Shown: positions 14,101 through 26,622, counted from the first letter of the stretch. The stretch: 64,000 nucleotides of DNA from Plazaster borealis (GCA_021014325.1 JAJGQC010000491.1:1-64000); one strand, 5' to 3'. Numbers and translations are program-made. The notes: generated by a model from the letters alone, not told the origin.

Positions 14101-17100
14101 AAAATTTGACCATGCCGGCATGGTGAATATTTATGATTTTTGACCCAAAATTCAAAATCTGACAATTTGAAAATGCCGGCATGGTGAATTTTTATGATTT
14201 TGGACCCAAAAGTCAAACTCCTAGAATTCTAAAGATATCTCAAACTATGGCTTAATTAATGAGTCCGCACGGATAAAATGTCTCCAGCAGTCCGTTCTGT
14301 ATCATTTGAAACAAAAAAAAACAACAACAAAATTTGACCCAAATCTGAAAATTTGACCATGCCGGCATGGTGAATATTTATGATTTTTGACCCAAAATTC
14401 AAACTCCTAGAACTCTAAAGATATCTCAAACTATGGCTTATTTAATGAGTCCGCACAGATAAAATGTCTTCAGCAGTCCGTTCTGTATCATTTGAAACCA
14501 AAAAAATCAACAACAAAAATTTGACCCAAATCTGAAAATTTGACCATGCCGGCATGGTGAATTTTTATGATTTTGGACCCAAAATTCAAACTCCTAGATA
14601 TCTAAAGATATCTCAAACTATGGCTTAATTAATGAGTCCGCACGGATAAAATGTCTCCAGCAGTCCGTTCTGTATCATTTGAAACAAAAAAAAACAACAA
14701 CAAAAATTTGACCCAAATCTGAAAATTTGACCATGCCGGCATGGTGAATATTTATGATTTTGGACCCAAAATTCAAACTCCTAGAACTCTAAAGATATCT
14801 CAAACTATGGCTTATTTAATGAGTCCGCACAGATAAAATGTCTTCAGCAGTCTGTTCTGTATCATTTGAAACAAAAAAATCAACAACAAAAATTTGACCC
14901 AAATCTGAAAATTTGACCATGCCGGCATGGTGAACATTTATGATTTTTGACCAAAATTTCAAACTCCTAAAACTCTCAAGATATCTCAAACTATGGCTTA
15001 TTAACTGAGTCCGCACAGATAAAATGTCTTCAGCAGTCCGTTCTGTATCATTTGAAAACGAAAACTTTGACCAAAATCTGACAATTTGAAAATGCCGGCA
15101 TGGTGAATTTTTATGATTTTGGACCCAAAATTCAAACTCCTAGAATTCTAAAGATATCTCAAACTATGGCTTATTTAATGAGTCCGCACGGATAAAATGT
15201 CTACAGCAGTCCGTTCTGTATCATTTGAAAACGAAAACTTTGACCAAAATCTGACAATTTGAAAATGCCGGCATGGTGAATTTTTATGATTTTGGACCCA
15301 AAATTCAAACTCCTAGAATTCTAAAGATATCTCAAACTATGGCTTATTTAAGGGTTCAGCACAGATATAAAATGTCTTCAGCAGTCCGTTCTGTATCATT
15401 TGAAACCAAAAAAATCAACAACAAAAATTTGACCCAAATCTGAAAATTTGACCATGCCGGCATGGTGAATTTTTATGACTTTGGACCCAAAATTCAAAAC
15501 TCCTAAAACTCTCAAGATATCTCAAACTATGGCTTATTTACTGAGTCCGCACAGATAAAATGTCTTCAGCAGTCCGTTCTGTATCATTTGAAAATGAAAA
15601 CTTTCACCAAAATCTGACAATTTGAAAATGCCGGCATGGTGAATTTTTATGATTTTGGACCCAAAAGTCAAACTCCTAGAATTCTAAAGATATCTCAAAC
15701 TATGGCTTAATTAATGAGTCCGCACGGATAAAATGTCTCCAGCAGTCCGTTCTGTATCATTTGAAACAAAAAAAAACAACAACAAAAATTTGACCCAAAT
15801 CTGAAAATTTGACCATGCCGGCATGGTGAATATTTATGATTTTTGACCCAAAATTCAAACTCCTAGAACTCTAAAGATATCTCAAACTATGGCTTATTTA
15901 ATGAGTCCGCACAGATAAAATGTCTTCAGCAGTCTGTTCTGTATCATTTGAAACCAAAAAATCAACAACAAAAATTTGACCCAAATCTGAAAATTTGACC
16001 ATGCCGGCATGGTGAACATTTATGATTTTTGACCAAAATTTCAAACTCCTAAAACTCTCAAGATATCTCAAACTATGGCTTATTAACTGAGTCCGCACAG
16101 ATAAAATGTCTTCAGCAGTCCGTTCTGTATCATTTGAAAACGAAAACTTTGACCAAAATCTGACAATTTGAAAATGCCGGCATGGTGAATTTTTATGATT
16201 TTGGACCCAAAATTCAAACTCCTAGAATTCTTAAGATATCTCAAACTATGGCTTATTTAATGAGGTCCGCACAGATAAAATGTCTTCAGCAGTCCGTTCT
16301 GTATCATTTGAAACCAAAAAAATCAACAACAAAAATTTGACCCAAATCTGAAAATTTGACCATGCCGGCATGGTGAACATTTATGATTTTTGACCAAAAT
16401 TTCAAACTCCTAAAACTCTCAAGATATCTCAAACTATGGCTTATTTACAGAGTCCGCACAGATAAAATGTCTTCAGCAGTCCGTTCTGTATCATTTGAAA
16501 ACGAAAACTTTGACCAAAATCTGACAATTTGAAAATGCCGGCATGGTGAATTTTTATGATTTTGGACCCAAAATTCAAACTCCTAGAATTCTAAAGATAT
16601 CTCAAACTATGGCTTATTTAATGAGTCCGCACAGATAAAATGTCTTCAGCAGTCCGTTCTGTATCATTTGAAACCAAACAAATCAACAACAAAAATTTGA
16701 CACAAATCTGAAAATTTGACAATGCCGGCATGGTGAATTTTTATGATTTTTGACCCAAAATTCAAACTCCTAGAACTCTAAAGATATCTCAAACTATGGC
16801 TTATTTAATGAGTCCACACAGATAAAATGTCTTCAGCAGTCCGTTCTGTATCATTTGAAACACCAAAAATCAACAACAAAAATATGACCCAAATCTGAAA
16901 TTTTCAACATGCAGGCATGGTGAATTTTTATGATTTTGGACCCAAAAGTCAAACTCCTAAAATTCTAAAGATATCTCAAACTATATTTAATGAGTCCGCA
17001 CAGATAAAATGTCTTCAGCAGTCCGTTCTGTATCATTTGAAAACAAAAACAACATTTGACCAAAATCTGACAATTTGAAAATGCCGGCATGGTGAATTTT

Positions 17101-20100
17101 TATGATTTTGGACCCAAAAGTCAAACTCCTAGAATTCTAAAGATATCTCAAACTATGGCTTAATTAATGAGTCCGCACGGATAAAATGTCTCCAGCAGTC
17201 CGTTCTGTATCATTTGAAACAAAAAAAACAACAACAAAAATTTGACCCAAATCTGAAAATTTGACCATGCCGGCATGGTGAATATTTATGATTTTGGACC
17301 CAAAATTCAAACTCCTAGAACTCTAAAGATATCTCAAACTATGGCTTATTTAATGAGTCCGCACAGATAAAATGTCTTCAGCAGTCCGTTCTGTATCATT
17401 TGAAACCAAAAAAACAACAACAAAAATTTGACCCAAATCTGAAAATTTGACCATGCCGGCATGGTGAATATTTATGATTTTTGACCCAAAATTCAAACTC
17501 CTAAAACTCTCAAGATATCTCAAACTATGGCTTATTTAATGAGTCCGCACAGATAAAATGTCTTCAGCAGTCCGTTCTGTATCATTTGAAAACGAAAACT
17601 TTGACCAAAATCTGACAATTTGAAAATGCCGGCATGGTGAATTTTTATGATTTTGGACCCAAAATTCAAACTCCTAGAATTCTAAAGATATCTCAAACTA
17701 TGGCTTAATTAATGAGTCCGCACGGATAAAATGTCTCCAGCAGTCCGTTCTGTATCATTTGAAACAAAAAAAACAACAACAAAAATTTGACCCAAATCTG
17801 AAAATTTGACCATGCCGGCATGGTGAATATTTATGATTTTGGACCCAAAATTCAAACTCCTAGAACTCTAAAGATATCTCAAACTATGGCTTATTTAATG
17901 AGTCCACACAGATAAAATGTCTTCAGCAGTCCGTTCTGTATCATTTGAAACCAAAAAATCAACAACAAAAATTTGACCAAAATCTGAAAATTTGACCATG
18001 CCGGCATGGTGAACATTTATGATTTTTGACCAAAATTTCAAACTCCTAAAACTCTCAAGATATCTCAAACTATGGCTTATTTACAGAGTCCGCACAGATA
18101 AAATGTCTTCAGCAGTCCGTTCTGTATCATTTGAAAACGAAAACTTTGACCAAAATCTGACAATTTGAAAATGCCGGCATGGTGAATTTTTATGATTTTG
18201 GACCCAAAATTCAAACTCCTAGAATTCTAAAGATATCTCAAACTATGGCTTATTTAATGAGTCCGCACGGATAAAATGTCTACAGCAGTCCGTTCTGTAT
18301 CATTTGAAAACGAAAACTTTGACCAAAATCTGACAATTTGAAAATGCCGGCATGGTGAATTTTTATGATTTTGGACCCAAAATTCAAACTCCTAGAATTC
18401 TTAAGATATCTCAAACTATGGCTTATTTAAGGAGGTCCGCACAGATAAAATGTCTTCAGCAGTCCGTTCTGTATCATTTGAAACCAAAAAAATCAACAAA
18501 AATTTGACCCAAATCTGAAAATTTGACCATGCCGGCATGGTGAATTTTTATGACTTTGGACCCAAAATTCAAAACTCCTAAAACTCTCAAGATATCTCAA
18601 ACTATGGCTTATTTACTGAGTCCGCACAGATAAAATGTCTTCAGCAGTCCGTTCTGTATCATTTGAAAATGAAAACTTTCACCAAAATCTGACAATTTGA
18701 AAATGCCGGCATGGTGAATTTTTATGATTTTGGACCCCAAAGTCAAACTCCTAGAATTCTAAAGATATCTCAAACTATGGCTTAATTAATGAATCCGCAC
18801 GAATAAAATGTCTCCAGCAGTCCGTTCTGTATCATTTGAAACAAAAAAAACAACAACAAAAATTTGACCCAAATCTGAAAATTTGACCATGCCGGCATGG
18901 TGAACATTTATGATTTTTGACCCAAAATTCAAACTCCTAAAACTCTCAAGATATCTCAAACTATGGCTTATTTACAGAGTCCGCACAGATAAAATGTCTT
19001 CAGCAGTCCGTTCTGTATCATTTGAAAACGAAAACTTTGACCAAAATCTGACAATTTGAAAATGCCGGCATGGTGAATTTTTATGATTTTGGACCCAAAA
19101 TTCAAACTCCTAGAATTCTTAAGATATCTCAAACTATGGCTTATTTAATGAGTCCGCACAGATAAAATGTCTTCAGCAGTCCGTTCTGTATCATTTGAAA
19201 CCAAAAAAATCAACAACAAAAATTTGACCCAAATCTGAAAATTTGACCATGCCGGCATGGTGAATTTTTATGACTTTGGACCCAAAATTCAAAACTCCTA
19301 AAACTCTCAAGATATCTCAAACTATGGCTTATTTACTGAGTCCGCACAGATAAAATGTCTTCAGCAGTCCGTTCTGTATCATTTGAAAATGAAAACTTTC
19401 ACCAAAATCTGACAATTTGAAAATGCCGGCATGGTGAATTTTTATGATTTTGGACCCCAAAGTCAAACTCCTAGAATTCTAAAGATATCTCAAACTATGG
19501 CTTAATTAATGAATCTGCACGGATAAAATGTCTCCAGCAGTCCGTTCTGTATCATTTGAAACAAAAAAAACAACAACAAAAATTTGACCCAAATCTGAAA
19601 ATTTGACCATGCCGGCATGGTGAATATTTATGATTTTGGACCCAAAATTCAAACTCCTAGAACTCTAAAGATATCTCAAACTATGGCTTATTTAATGAGT
19701 CCGCACAGATAAAATGTCTTCAGCAGTCTGTTCTGTATCATTTGAAACCAAAAAAATCAACAACAAAAATTTGACCCAAATCTGAAAATTTGACCATGCT
19801 GTCATGGTGAACATTTATGATTTTTGACCAAAATTTCAAACTCCTAAAACTCTAAAGATACTTCAAACTATGGCTTATTTACTGAGTCCGCACAGATAAA
19901 ATGTCTTCAGCAGTCCGTTCTGTATCATTTGAAAATGAAAACTTTCACCAAAATCTGACAATTTGAAAATGCCGGCATGGTGAATTTTTATGATTTTGGA
20001 CCCAAAAGTCAAACTCCTAGAATTCTAAAGATATCTCAAACTATGGCTTAATTAATGAGTCCGCACGGATAAAATGTCTCCAGCAGTCCGTTCTGTATCA

Positions 20101-22022
20101 TTTGAAACAAAAAAAAACAACAACAAATATTTGACCCAAATCTGAAAATTTGACCATGCCGGCATGGTGAATATTTATGATTTTTGACCCAAAATTCAAA
20201 CTCCTACAATTCTAAAGATATCTCAAACTATGGCTTAATTAATGAGTCCGCACAGATAAAATGTCTCCAGCAGTCCGTTCTGTATCATTTGAAACAAAAA
20301 AAAACAACAACAAAAATTTGACCCAAATCTGAAAATTTGACCATGCCGGCATGGTAAATATTTATGATTTTTGACCCAAAATTCAAACTCCTAGAACTCT
20401 AAAGATATCTCAAACTATGGCTTTTTAATGAGTCCGCACAGATAAAATGTCTTCAGCAGTCTGTTCTGTATCATTTGAAACCAAAAAATCAAAACAAAAA
20501 CTTTGACCAAAATCTGACAATTTGACCATGCCGGCATGGTGAATTTTTATGATTTAGGACCCAAAATTCAAACTCCTAAAACTCTAAAGATATCTCAAAC
20601 TATGGCTTATTTAATGAGTCCGCACAGATAAAATGTCTTCAGCAGTCCGTTCTGTAATTTGACCAAAATCTGAAAATTTGACCATGCCGGCATGGTGAAC
20701 ATTTATGATTTTTGACCAAAATTTAAAACTCCTAAAACTCTCAAGATATCTCAAACTATGGCTTATTTACTGAGTCCGCACAGATAAAATGTCTTCAGCA
20801 GTCCGTTCTGTATCATTTGAAAACGAAAACTTTGACCAAAATCTGACAATTTGAAAATGCCGGCATGGTGAATTTTTATGATTTTGGACCCAAAATTCAA
20901 ACTCCTAGAATTCTAAAGATATCTCAAACTATGGCTTAATTAATGAGTCCGCACAGATAAAATGTCTCCAGCAGTCCGTTCTGTATCATTTGAAACAAAA
21001 AAAAACAACAACAAAAATTTGACCAAAATCTGCAAATTTGACCATGCCGGCATGGTGAATATTTATGATTTTTGACCCAAAATTCAAACTCCTAGAACTC
21101 TAGAGATATCTCAAACTATGGCTTTTTTAATGAGTCCGCACAGATAAAATGTCTTCAGCAGTCTGTTCTGTATCATTTGAAACGAAAACTTTGACCAAAA
21201 TCTGACAATTTGAAAATGCCGGCATGGTGAATTTTTATGATTTTGGACCCAAAATTCACACTCCTAGAATTCTAAAGATATCTCAAACTATGGCTTATTT
21301 AATGAGTCCGCACGGATAAAATGTCTCCAGCAGTCCGTTCTGTATCATTTGAAACAAAAAAAACAACAACAAAAATTTGACCCAAATCTGAAAATTTGAC
21401 CATGCCGGCATGGTGAATATTTATGATGTTGGACCCAAAATTCAAACTCCTAGAACTCTAAAGATATCTCAAACTATGGCTTATTTAATGAGTCCGCACA
21501 GATAAAATGTCTTCAGCAGTCCGTTCAGTATCATTTGAAACTAAAAAATCAAAACAAAAATTTTGACCAAAATCTGAAAATTTGACCATGCCGGCATGGT
21601 GAATTTTTAAGACTATGGACACAAAATTCAAACTCCTAAAACTCTAAAGATATCTCAAAATATGGCTTATTTACTGAGTCCACAAAGATAAAATGTCTTC
21701 AGCAGTCCGTTCTGTATCATTTGAAACCAAAAAATCAAAACAAAAACTTTGACCAAAATCTGACAATTTGACCATGCCGGCATGGTGAATTTTTATGATT
21801 TTGGACCCAAAGTTCAAACTCCTAAAACTCTAAAGATATCTCAAACTATGGCTTAATTACTGAGTCAGCACAGATTAAATGTCTTCAGCAGTCTGTTCTG
21901 TATCATTTGAAACCAAAAAAATCAACAACAAAAATATTGACCAAAATCTGAAAATTTGACCATGCCAGCATGGTGAATTTTTATGACTTTGGACCAAAAA
22001 TTCAAACTCCTAGAACTCTAAA
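5147..22022 (+). repeat. Tandem satellite array, about 173-188-bp monomers, roughly 90 copies
   Basis: The same unit repeats head-to-tail for almost 17 kb. Landmarks in each unit: an AAATTTGACC run, the palindrome ACCATGCCGGCATGGT, TTTTATGATTTTGGACC, CAAACTCCTA, GATATCTCAAACTATGGC, GAGTCCGCACAGATAAAATG, and CAGCAGTCCGTTCTGTATC. Palindrome starts at 5362, 5550, 5737 and 5923 give periods of 186-188 bp. Units with the AAAACGAAAACTTTGACC linker are about 173 bp. The array is AT-rich with an (A)n-CAACAAC linker. Short ORFs inside it are repeat artefacts. Length and homogeneity would suit a centromeric or heterochromatic satellite, but nothing here proves that function. Confidence 0.97.
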
Positions 22023-22699
22023 TGTGACCAGCCAGACGGCGAGTCGCGCTGCCAGGCACGATCCAATTACTTTGATATTTATGGTAAATGTAGATAGCGC
22101 CCTCAGTAGTACACTGCAGGTTACTCTCTTGTATGGTCCCGGTCGGAATGCGGGATGCTGAATAGTGTTTTGTTTTCTTAAATCACTTCTTTTCAATTTT
22201 ACCACTATTGATTGAGTCAAGCAAATTGGTTGCTTTATAGCACAGTCTCATACTGGAGTAGCAATTTGCGAGTGGTCACTTGCGGAGTCAGCGTTGCAAC
22301 GAAAAGACACCTTTTTAAGAGCTCTTGCTCTACAGAGTATACTGTTATAGTCTTTACGTGTTACGGCGCCTTATTACATTAGCTTGTTGTTGGGTTCCTT
22401 TTTATTTTGGACTATCAAGGTCGACAGTAAGGCATGAGAGGCAGAGGCTGCAACGGCTGAAGCATTTCCATCTCTTGTTTGCCTTGTACAAGGGACAACT
22501 TCCTGGCAAGGACCGAGGGCTCTTATTACTAGGTCCTCCAAATTGGTAGTGACTGTCAATTGTAGTTTTTAGATGTAACAATTGCAAACTTTTGAGAAAT
22601 TGCAATTAAAAATAAACTTACGTACAATAACTAAAACGTGTCTTCTGTGACTTTCTTGGTGTCTAGGAAATTTAAACCATACCTACCACCTCGGTTACA
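22023..22699 (+). repeat. 5' LTR of Gypsy element
   Basis: A 677-bp LTR beginning TGTGACCAGCCAGACGG and ending CTCGGTTACA. Near-identical over its length to 27840-28498, with scattered substitutions and small indels (for example near 22385, where the 5' copy has extra sequence). The differences mean the insertion is not brand new. Confidence 0.9.
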
Positions 22700-22703
22700 A
22701 AAA

Positions 22704-22724
22704 TGGCGTAGTCGGCAGTCGCCA
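22704..22724 (+). promoter_or_regulatory. Candidate tRNA primer-binding site
   Basis: The sequence TGGCGTAGTCGGCAGTCGCC follows the 5' LTR after only four bases. TGG-start sites just inside the LTR normally pair with the 3' CCA end of a tRNA and prime minus-strand synthesis. The ends (TGGCG and CGCCA) can also pair with each other. The primer tRNA was not identified. Confidence 0.5.
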
Positions 22725-22739
22725 AAAATAAAAATATAA

Positions 22740-23000
22740 ACATTTATATATATATCATTTTAATTACTAACGACAGTCACACCTTTTACTGCATCTGGGA
22801 GTCTTTTTAGACTTTGACCTGCTTCGCTGAATTTACAGGGCTTTGAGAGCCATGCCAATGGATGTTCGTGGTTCTTCCCTAAGTTTCAACCGTGGAGACA
22901 CTACCCTTTTATACTACATCTGAGAGTCTTTTACACTTCAACGTGCATCGCTGATTTTCAACATTGCTTTGGGAGCCATGCCAGTGGATGTTTCTGGTCA
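22740..23000. repeat. Approximately 120-bp direct repeat in Gypsy leader
   Basis: Two diverged copies, about 22786-22895 and 22908-23010, share the order CTGAGAGTCTTTT...CTTCAAC...CATCGCTGA...TTTGAGAGCCATGCCA-TGGATGTT...GGT...TTCCC...AAGTTT. They lie between the primer-binding site and the inverted gag piece, next to a likely rearrangement junction. Confidence 0.55.
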
Positions 23001-23442
23001 TTCCCAAGTTTTGAATTTGAACTCCAAGTACAGTTGTGGTATCTTTAACAGATGAACCCTGATCTCCAAAAACTTCTCTAAGAATTTTAAAAACATCTTC
23101 CATCGACTTACGAGGTCTAAACTTTACTTCCTCTCTTGCCGGCCCAGACAGATGTTGGAAAACAAAGTCAACCTTATCGCTATCTGATAGTGGACGGGAT
23201 TTGATAGTCGCCTTCACATCACAAATCCAATCTTCTAACTTTAAACTAGAATCAGAGGACCTTGAAAAAGACACTAACTTCTTCTGACTCGGCATCAACA
23301 AAAATGATGGGGCAGTTTTAGCTTTTGGTCCAGTAGTAACTGCATTTAACTAATTCTCTAGTTTCTTAATCTGGTCTACTAATTCTTCTTCAGACCTCTG
23401 CTTAGGGACCGGGGACCAAGCTATTTTGCCTCCTGTTGCCAT
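22985..23442 (-). pseudogene. Gag N-terminal part, in inverted orientation
   Basis: The minus strand encodes a Gypsy-type Gag beginning: a start near 23442 (MATGGKIAWSPVPKQ), an in-frame stop near 23348, then FSRSSDSSLKLEDWICDVK, FVFQHLSGPAREEV and MEDVFKILREVFGDQGSSV. This is the matrix/capsid start that normally precedes an RAFFDRKQREGE-type segment, but that continuation lies on the plus strand at 24250. The simplest reading is an internal inversion of the gag 5' part. An alternative is two nested copies in opposite orientation. Confidence 0.65.
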
Positions 23443-24209
23443 AGCTACATACAAAGTTACCTGCTGATCACGTGGAGTAAAAGTTATTATAGGACAATAA
23501 ACAAATTAATAAGGCTAGAGTACAGCACTGTGCAAGCAAGCAAACAGCATGCATTACCTCGTCTTGCGCTTTACCGGCAACGGTTTTTGGGCGTTACTTC
23601 TGAATTGCATCACGTTACTGTGAGTAGCAACTGGTGGTCTCTCTGTAGTGATGGTAAGTGTAGGGCAGGAGGTTGGAGGTGGCATGAGATGCAGAAGCTT
23701 CAACAGTCTGACTTGTACCTGCAGAATAGGAAAAAAAAACACCAAACTTCAACCGCATTATTACAAAAACTAACAACCACATTTTTTCAGAGACTAACAA
23801 CCAATGTCTCTGCAAGCGAATGCCAGTACTGTGTCAGGCTACCAGCCAAGTAAAATTACTACAACATGGATCTCATAATGGCATAAAAAATGTGCAGAGT
23901 ATGCACCAAAAGTGTTTCAGCAATTGGATCTATATGCACAGACCTTTTGTACTAAAAATGTTGGTCTCAGGTGAAGTATCACCACGCTCTTTTATATGTA
24001 TTTAAGCAATTTCAAGAAATCGAGGGGAACCTTTTTACCTTTTTAAATGTTGACACATAATGTTGTCAATGAGTGTTCAGTGTCCATTTACTGAAAAGTG
24101 GTGAATAGTAAAACTTCCAGAAATTTGTCTAAAATGTATTGGACTCTATGGTGTAACCTCAATATTTTTGGAAAGGCACAAAATTTCAAAGCTGGTATGA
24201 GAATAAAAT
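23443..24209. other. Internal Gypsy region without a recognised gene
   Basis: About 770 bases between the inverted gag start and the plus-strand gag. Contains short ORFs on both strands with no recognisable domain. Lies inside the presumed inverted or rearranged segment. Confidence 0.4.
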
Positions 24210-24923
24210 ATGGCACCACCACCAGAGTGTCCACTCAAATGTTCAAATGTTCAAGATGAAATGTTCAGGTTGGTTAACTCCGGTGAAAGATTCCAACGAG
24301 CTTTCTTTGATAGAAAACAGAGAGAAGGAGAAAACATCAGAGATTTTTCACATGCATTATTGGACTTGTTTAACAGGGCCAGTCGGAAGTCTCCTCATCT
24401 TATTACACATGAACAACAGGTTCTTTGTGACCAGTTTGCAGATGGTGTTGGGGATGTTCTTCTTCGAAAACATCTAAGGAAGAGGGTAAAAGAAACGCCT
24501 AACTGCAAGTTCTTTGACTTAAGGTCCGATGCCATGGACTGGGCTGATGAGCCATCTAATGATAATTTTAGTAAACAACAAGTTCTGGTGGAAGTAGCTA
24601 GAGCATCTGCTAGTACCAGTACTAAATCTGAGACCCAGGCATTACTTGATATAGTTAAGCAGCAACAACAACAAATTCATCAGCAGCAACAACAAATTGA
24701 GGAGGTAACAAAATTAGTCCATGAGAACATCTTTAAGAGATCTGAAGTGAGAAAAACTGAGTCTAATCAATATCAAGAAAATAGAAGTAGACCGAAATTG
24801 AAATGTGATTTCTGTAAAGGATTAGGTCACACTAAGGACAGACGTTACAAGAGACAGCTGCATGAGGCCCATGAGTTGATTGGACAGCTGAAGTCTGGAA
24901 AAACTATGAAGTCACCATCGTAA
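24210..24923 (+). pseudogene. Gypsy Gag, capsid and nucleocapsid part
   Basis: A 237-residue frame. Residues about 27-125 are the C-terminal half of a retrotransposon capsid (FQRAFFDRKQREGENIRDFS, then QQVLCDQFADGVGDVLLRKHLR). Residues 148-165 are Gln-rich and predicted coiled coil. Near residues 205-220 is a zinc-knuckle remnant CDFCKGLGHTKDRR, where the final Cys of the C-x2-C-x4-H-x4-C pattern appears replaced by Arg, so RNA binding is probably impaired. The N-terminus up to about residue 25 does not look like Gag and follows the inversion junction; the matching N-terminal half lies on the minus strand at 22985-23442. Confidence 0.75.
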
Positions 24924-24959
24924 AACTAGACTCTCCCACTGATTCGAGTCCATCGGATG

Positions 24960-25090
24960 GGAGACATGGAGTGGGCTCAATTGGTTCTAACTGTGGAAAA
25001 CATAATCTTGTGGGTACTTGCCCAACGATTTATATCCGAATTGGTGGTAAAGAGGTTATGGTCTTGTTGATACAGGGTCGATGGTATCCA
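24960..25090 (+). pseudogene. Gypsy aspartic protease, N-terminal part
   Basis: Encodes a strand (TIYIRIGGKEVMVL) leading into the retropepsin active-site triplet D-T-G at about 25069-25077. A one-base loss just before the triplet puts DTG out of frame with the upstream strand. The coding sequence is then cut at 25099 by a DNA transposon and resumes at 26632. The enzyme would process Gag-Pol polyprotein; this copy cannot. Confidence 0.7.
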
Positions 25091-25099
25091 CATTAACAG
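25091..25099 (+). repeat. Left 9-bp target-site duplication (CATTAACAG)
   Basis: CATTAACAG precedes the inserted transposon and is repeated exactly at 26623-26631. Removing one copy plus the insert restores the protease reading frame across the site. Confidence 0.9.
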
Positions 25100-25145
25100 T
25101 AGCCTTGATCAAGGCAGTCGCATTTCACTCCAAAAAGACGCCGTA

Positions 25146-25290
25146 AACCCACCCGTATACGCTGTGCGTAAGGTGTGTATCACATCGCACGACCCACCCG
25201 TATACACTGTGTGTAATGTGTGCATCACATCGCACGACGCCCGTACAAACACTGTGCGCAGGTCATCCGCACTCGTACCACTCTCCGCAT
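25146..25290 (+). repeat. Short tandem repeat inside the DNA transposon, about 46-bp units
   Basis: Units with the pattern CACCCGTATAC-CTGTG...TCACATCGCACGAC recur at about 25149 and 25195, with a degraded third unit from about 25239. Subterminal tandem repeats are common in transposon ends and may bind transposase; that role is inference. Confidence 0.7.
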
Positions 25291-25355
25291 GTGGAGGCCG
25301 TCAGGCCGACAGCCTTGACGGGTCTGTAACTTCCGGGTTTAATGTGTTTCTTGAT

Positions 25356-25381
25356 ATTTTCGTCCAATATTGGACGAAAAT
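25356..25381. other. 26-bp perfect palindrome
   Basis: Centre TTCGTCCAATATTGGACGAA, extending three bases further each side with full complementarity. Lies in the left part of the DNA transposon. Could be a protein-binding dyad or a fold-back element; no function is shown. Confidence 0.85.
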
Positions 25382-26622
25382 GGGGGGGCTCTCGGATATG
25401 CTAGTATGCAGCTCATGAATATTTAAATATTTCGTCAGACCAATTGCAGACAACACAGGATGGGAAGCAAATGAATTATTCATTTTGACGTCCAATCACG
25501 AGCTTCTCTCACTATGACCTTTGTACCATATCATGCTTGCTGTATGTGATGCGATGTGAGTAGGTACCGACTTAATGGCGTTTGTGTGTAGCATTGTCTC
25601 AGCCATTTTGGACCGGTAATCTGCGAGGCAGGTCAGTCAGCTCACAAGTGCTGAACCCAGGCATGGCCCCTGGAGCTTTATGCGCTGCACTCAAGTTCCC
25701 TCATTGGACTACCCTGATCATTGGCCATTCTTTTGGTTATTAATTCTGGAGTTGATGTAGTTTCTGCATCTGTGTTTTCCAGACATGTCCTCTCGAAGTC
25801 CGACTCTGTGCAGCAACTCACACCGTCTTCATACTTTTGAATTGTTCTCAGACAGGGTCTTATAAGAATTTACTGCTATACAAAAATTGACAGGATACAG
25901 CCACATACATGTGAAATAGATTTCTAGCTACCCTGTTCTAGTGAGTGTACTTGGGAAATTTGGTGTTAGGCAGCTCTTTTTTAGTTGGGCAGCCAAATTG
26001 ATATAAAAAGTGCAATGAGCTATATGCCTTCATGAAACAATCAACAATGTAGTTTATTGAGGTCTTTATTTTGTATATTTTTACCTCCAATGAATGCACC
26101 AACAATGATTAAATCACTGTTTAATGATGCAAGATGGAGACATTTCCTGCTGGAAAATGGTGTATGTAATGTATGTTACAAATTGATCCTCGCAACCTCA
26201 TTTGTTTAATTCCTGCCATGCCCTCATTGTCTCGCTCAGCTGAGGAGAATACGCAACATTTTCAGATAGATATTATTATAACAAAGTATTCCCAAATTCA
26301 AACCGGCGCGCCAGTTCAGTAGCCACATCTGGATACTGCATGCATATTCATAAGAATGAGTAAACAATACTTCCGCCACTGACCAATGGGGTCTCGCCTT
26401 TTGCGCGCATTATAGTAATGAGTCATTCAGAACCGTCAAGGCGTTGTTTCGGTGAGTGTCGCATACAGCTCACACGAGCACGCGCATACCGTACTGCACA
26501 CACAGACACAGTGCACACAGCTCGGGCGGGGTAGCTCGGGTGGGTAGCGCGGCGCAAATAAAATAAAAAGGAAAACAATAAAATAAAATTGAGAAAAAAC
26601 TCCAACGCCTTGATCAAGGCTA

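Larger units (their letters stand above)
25100..26622. mobile_element. 1.52-kb DNA transposon with palindromic ends inside the Gypsy protease
   Basis: Starts TAGCCTTGATCAAGGC and ends GCCTTGATCAAGGCTA: exact 16-bp terminal inverted repeats, each built around the self-complementary GCCTTGATCAAGGC. Flanked by exact 9-bp duplications. A 9-bp duplication fits Mutator/MULE-like or Merlin-like elements better than hAT (8) or Tc1 (2). No transposase is visible, so it appears non-autonomous. It contains approximately 46-bp tandem units near 25146-25290 and a 26-bp palindrome at 25356-25381. Confidence 0.85.

Noticed and set aside
10257..16098. Repeated 65-70-residue ORFs on the minus strand (10257, 14004, 14816, 15898)
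   Set aside because: They are translations of satellite monomers, identical because the DNA repeats; no start context or codon bias supports a protein.
5147..22022. CRISPR-like array
   Set aside because: Units are whole tandem monomers of 173-188 bp with no short-repeat/unique-spacer pattern, no leader and no cas genes, in a eukaryotic setting.
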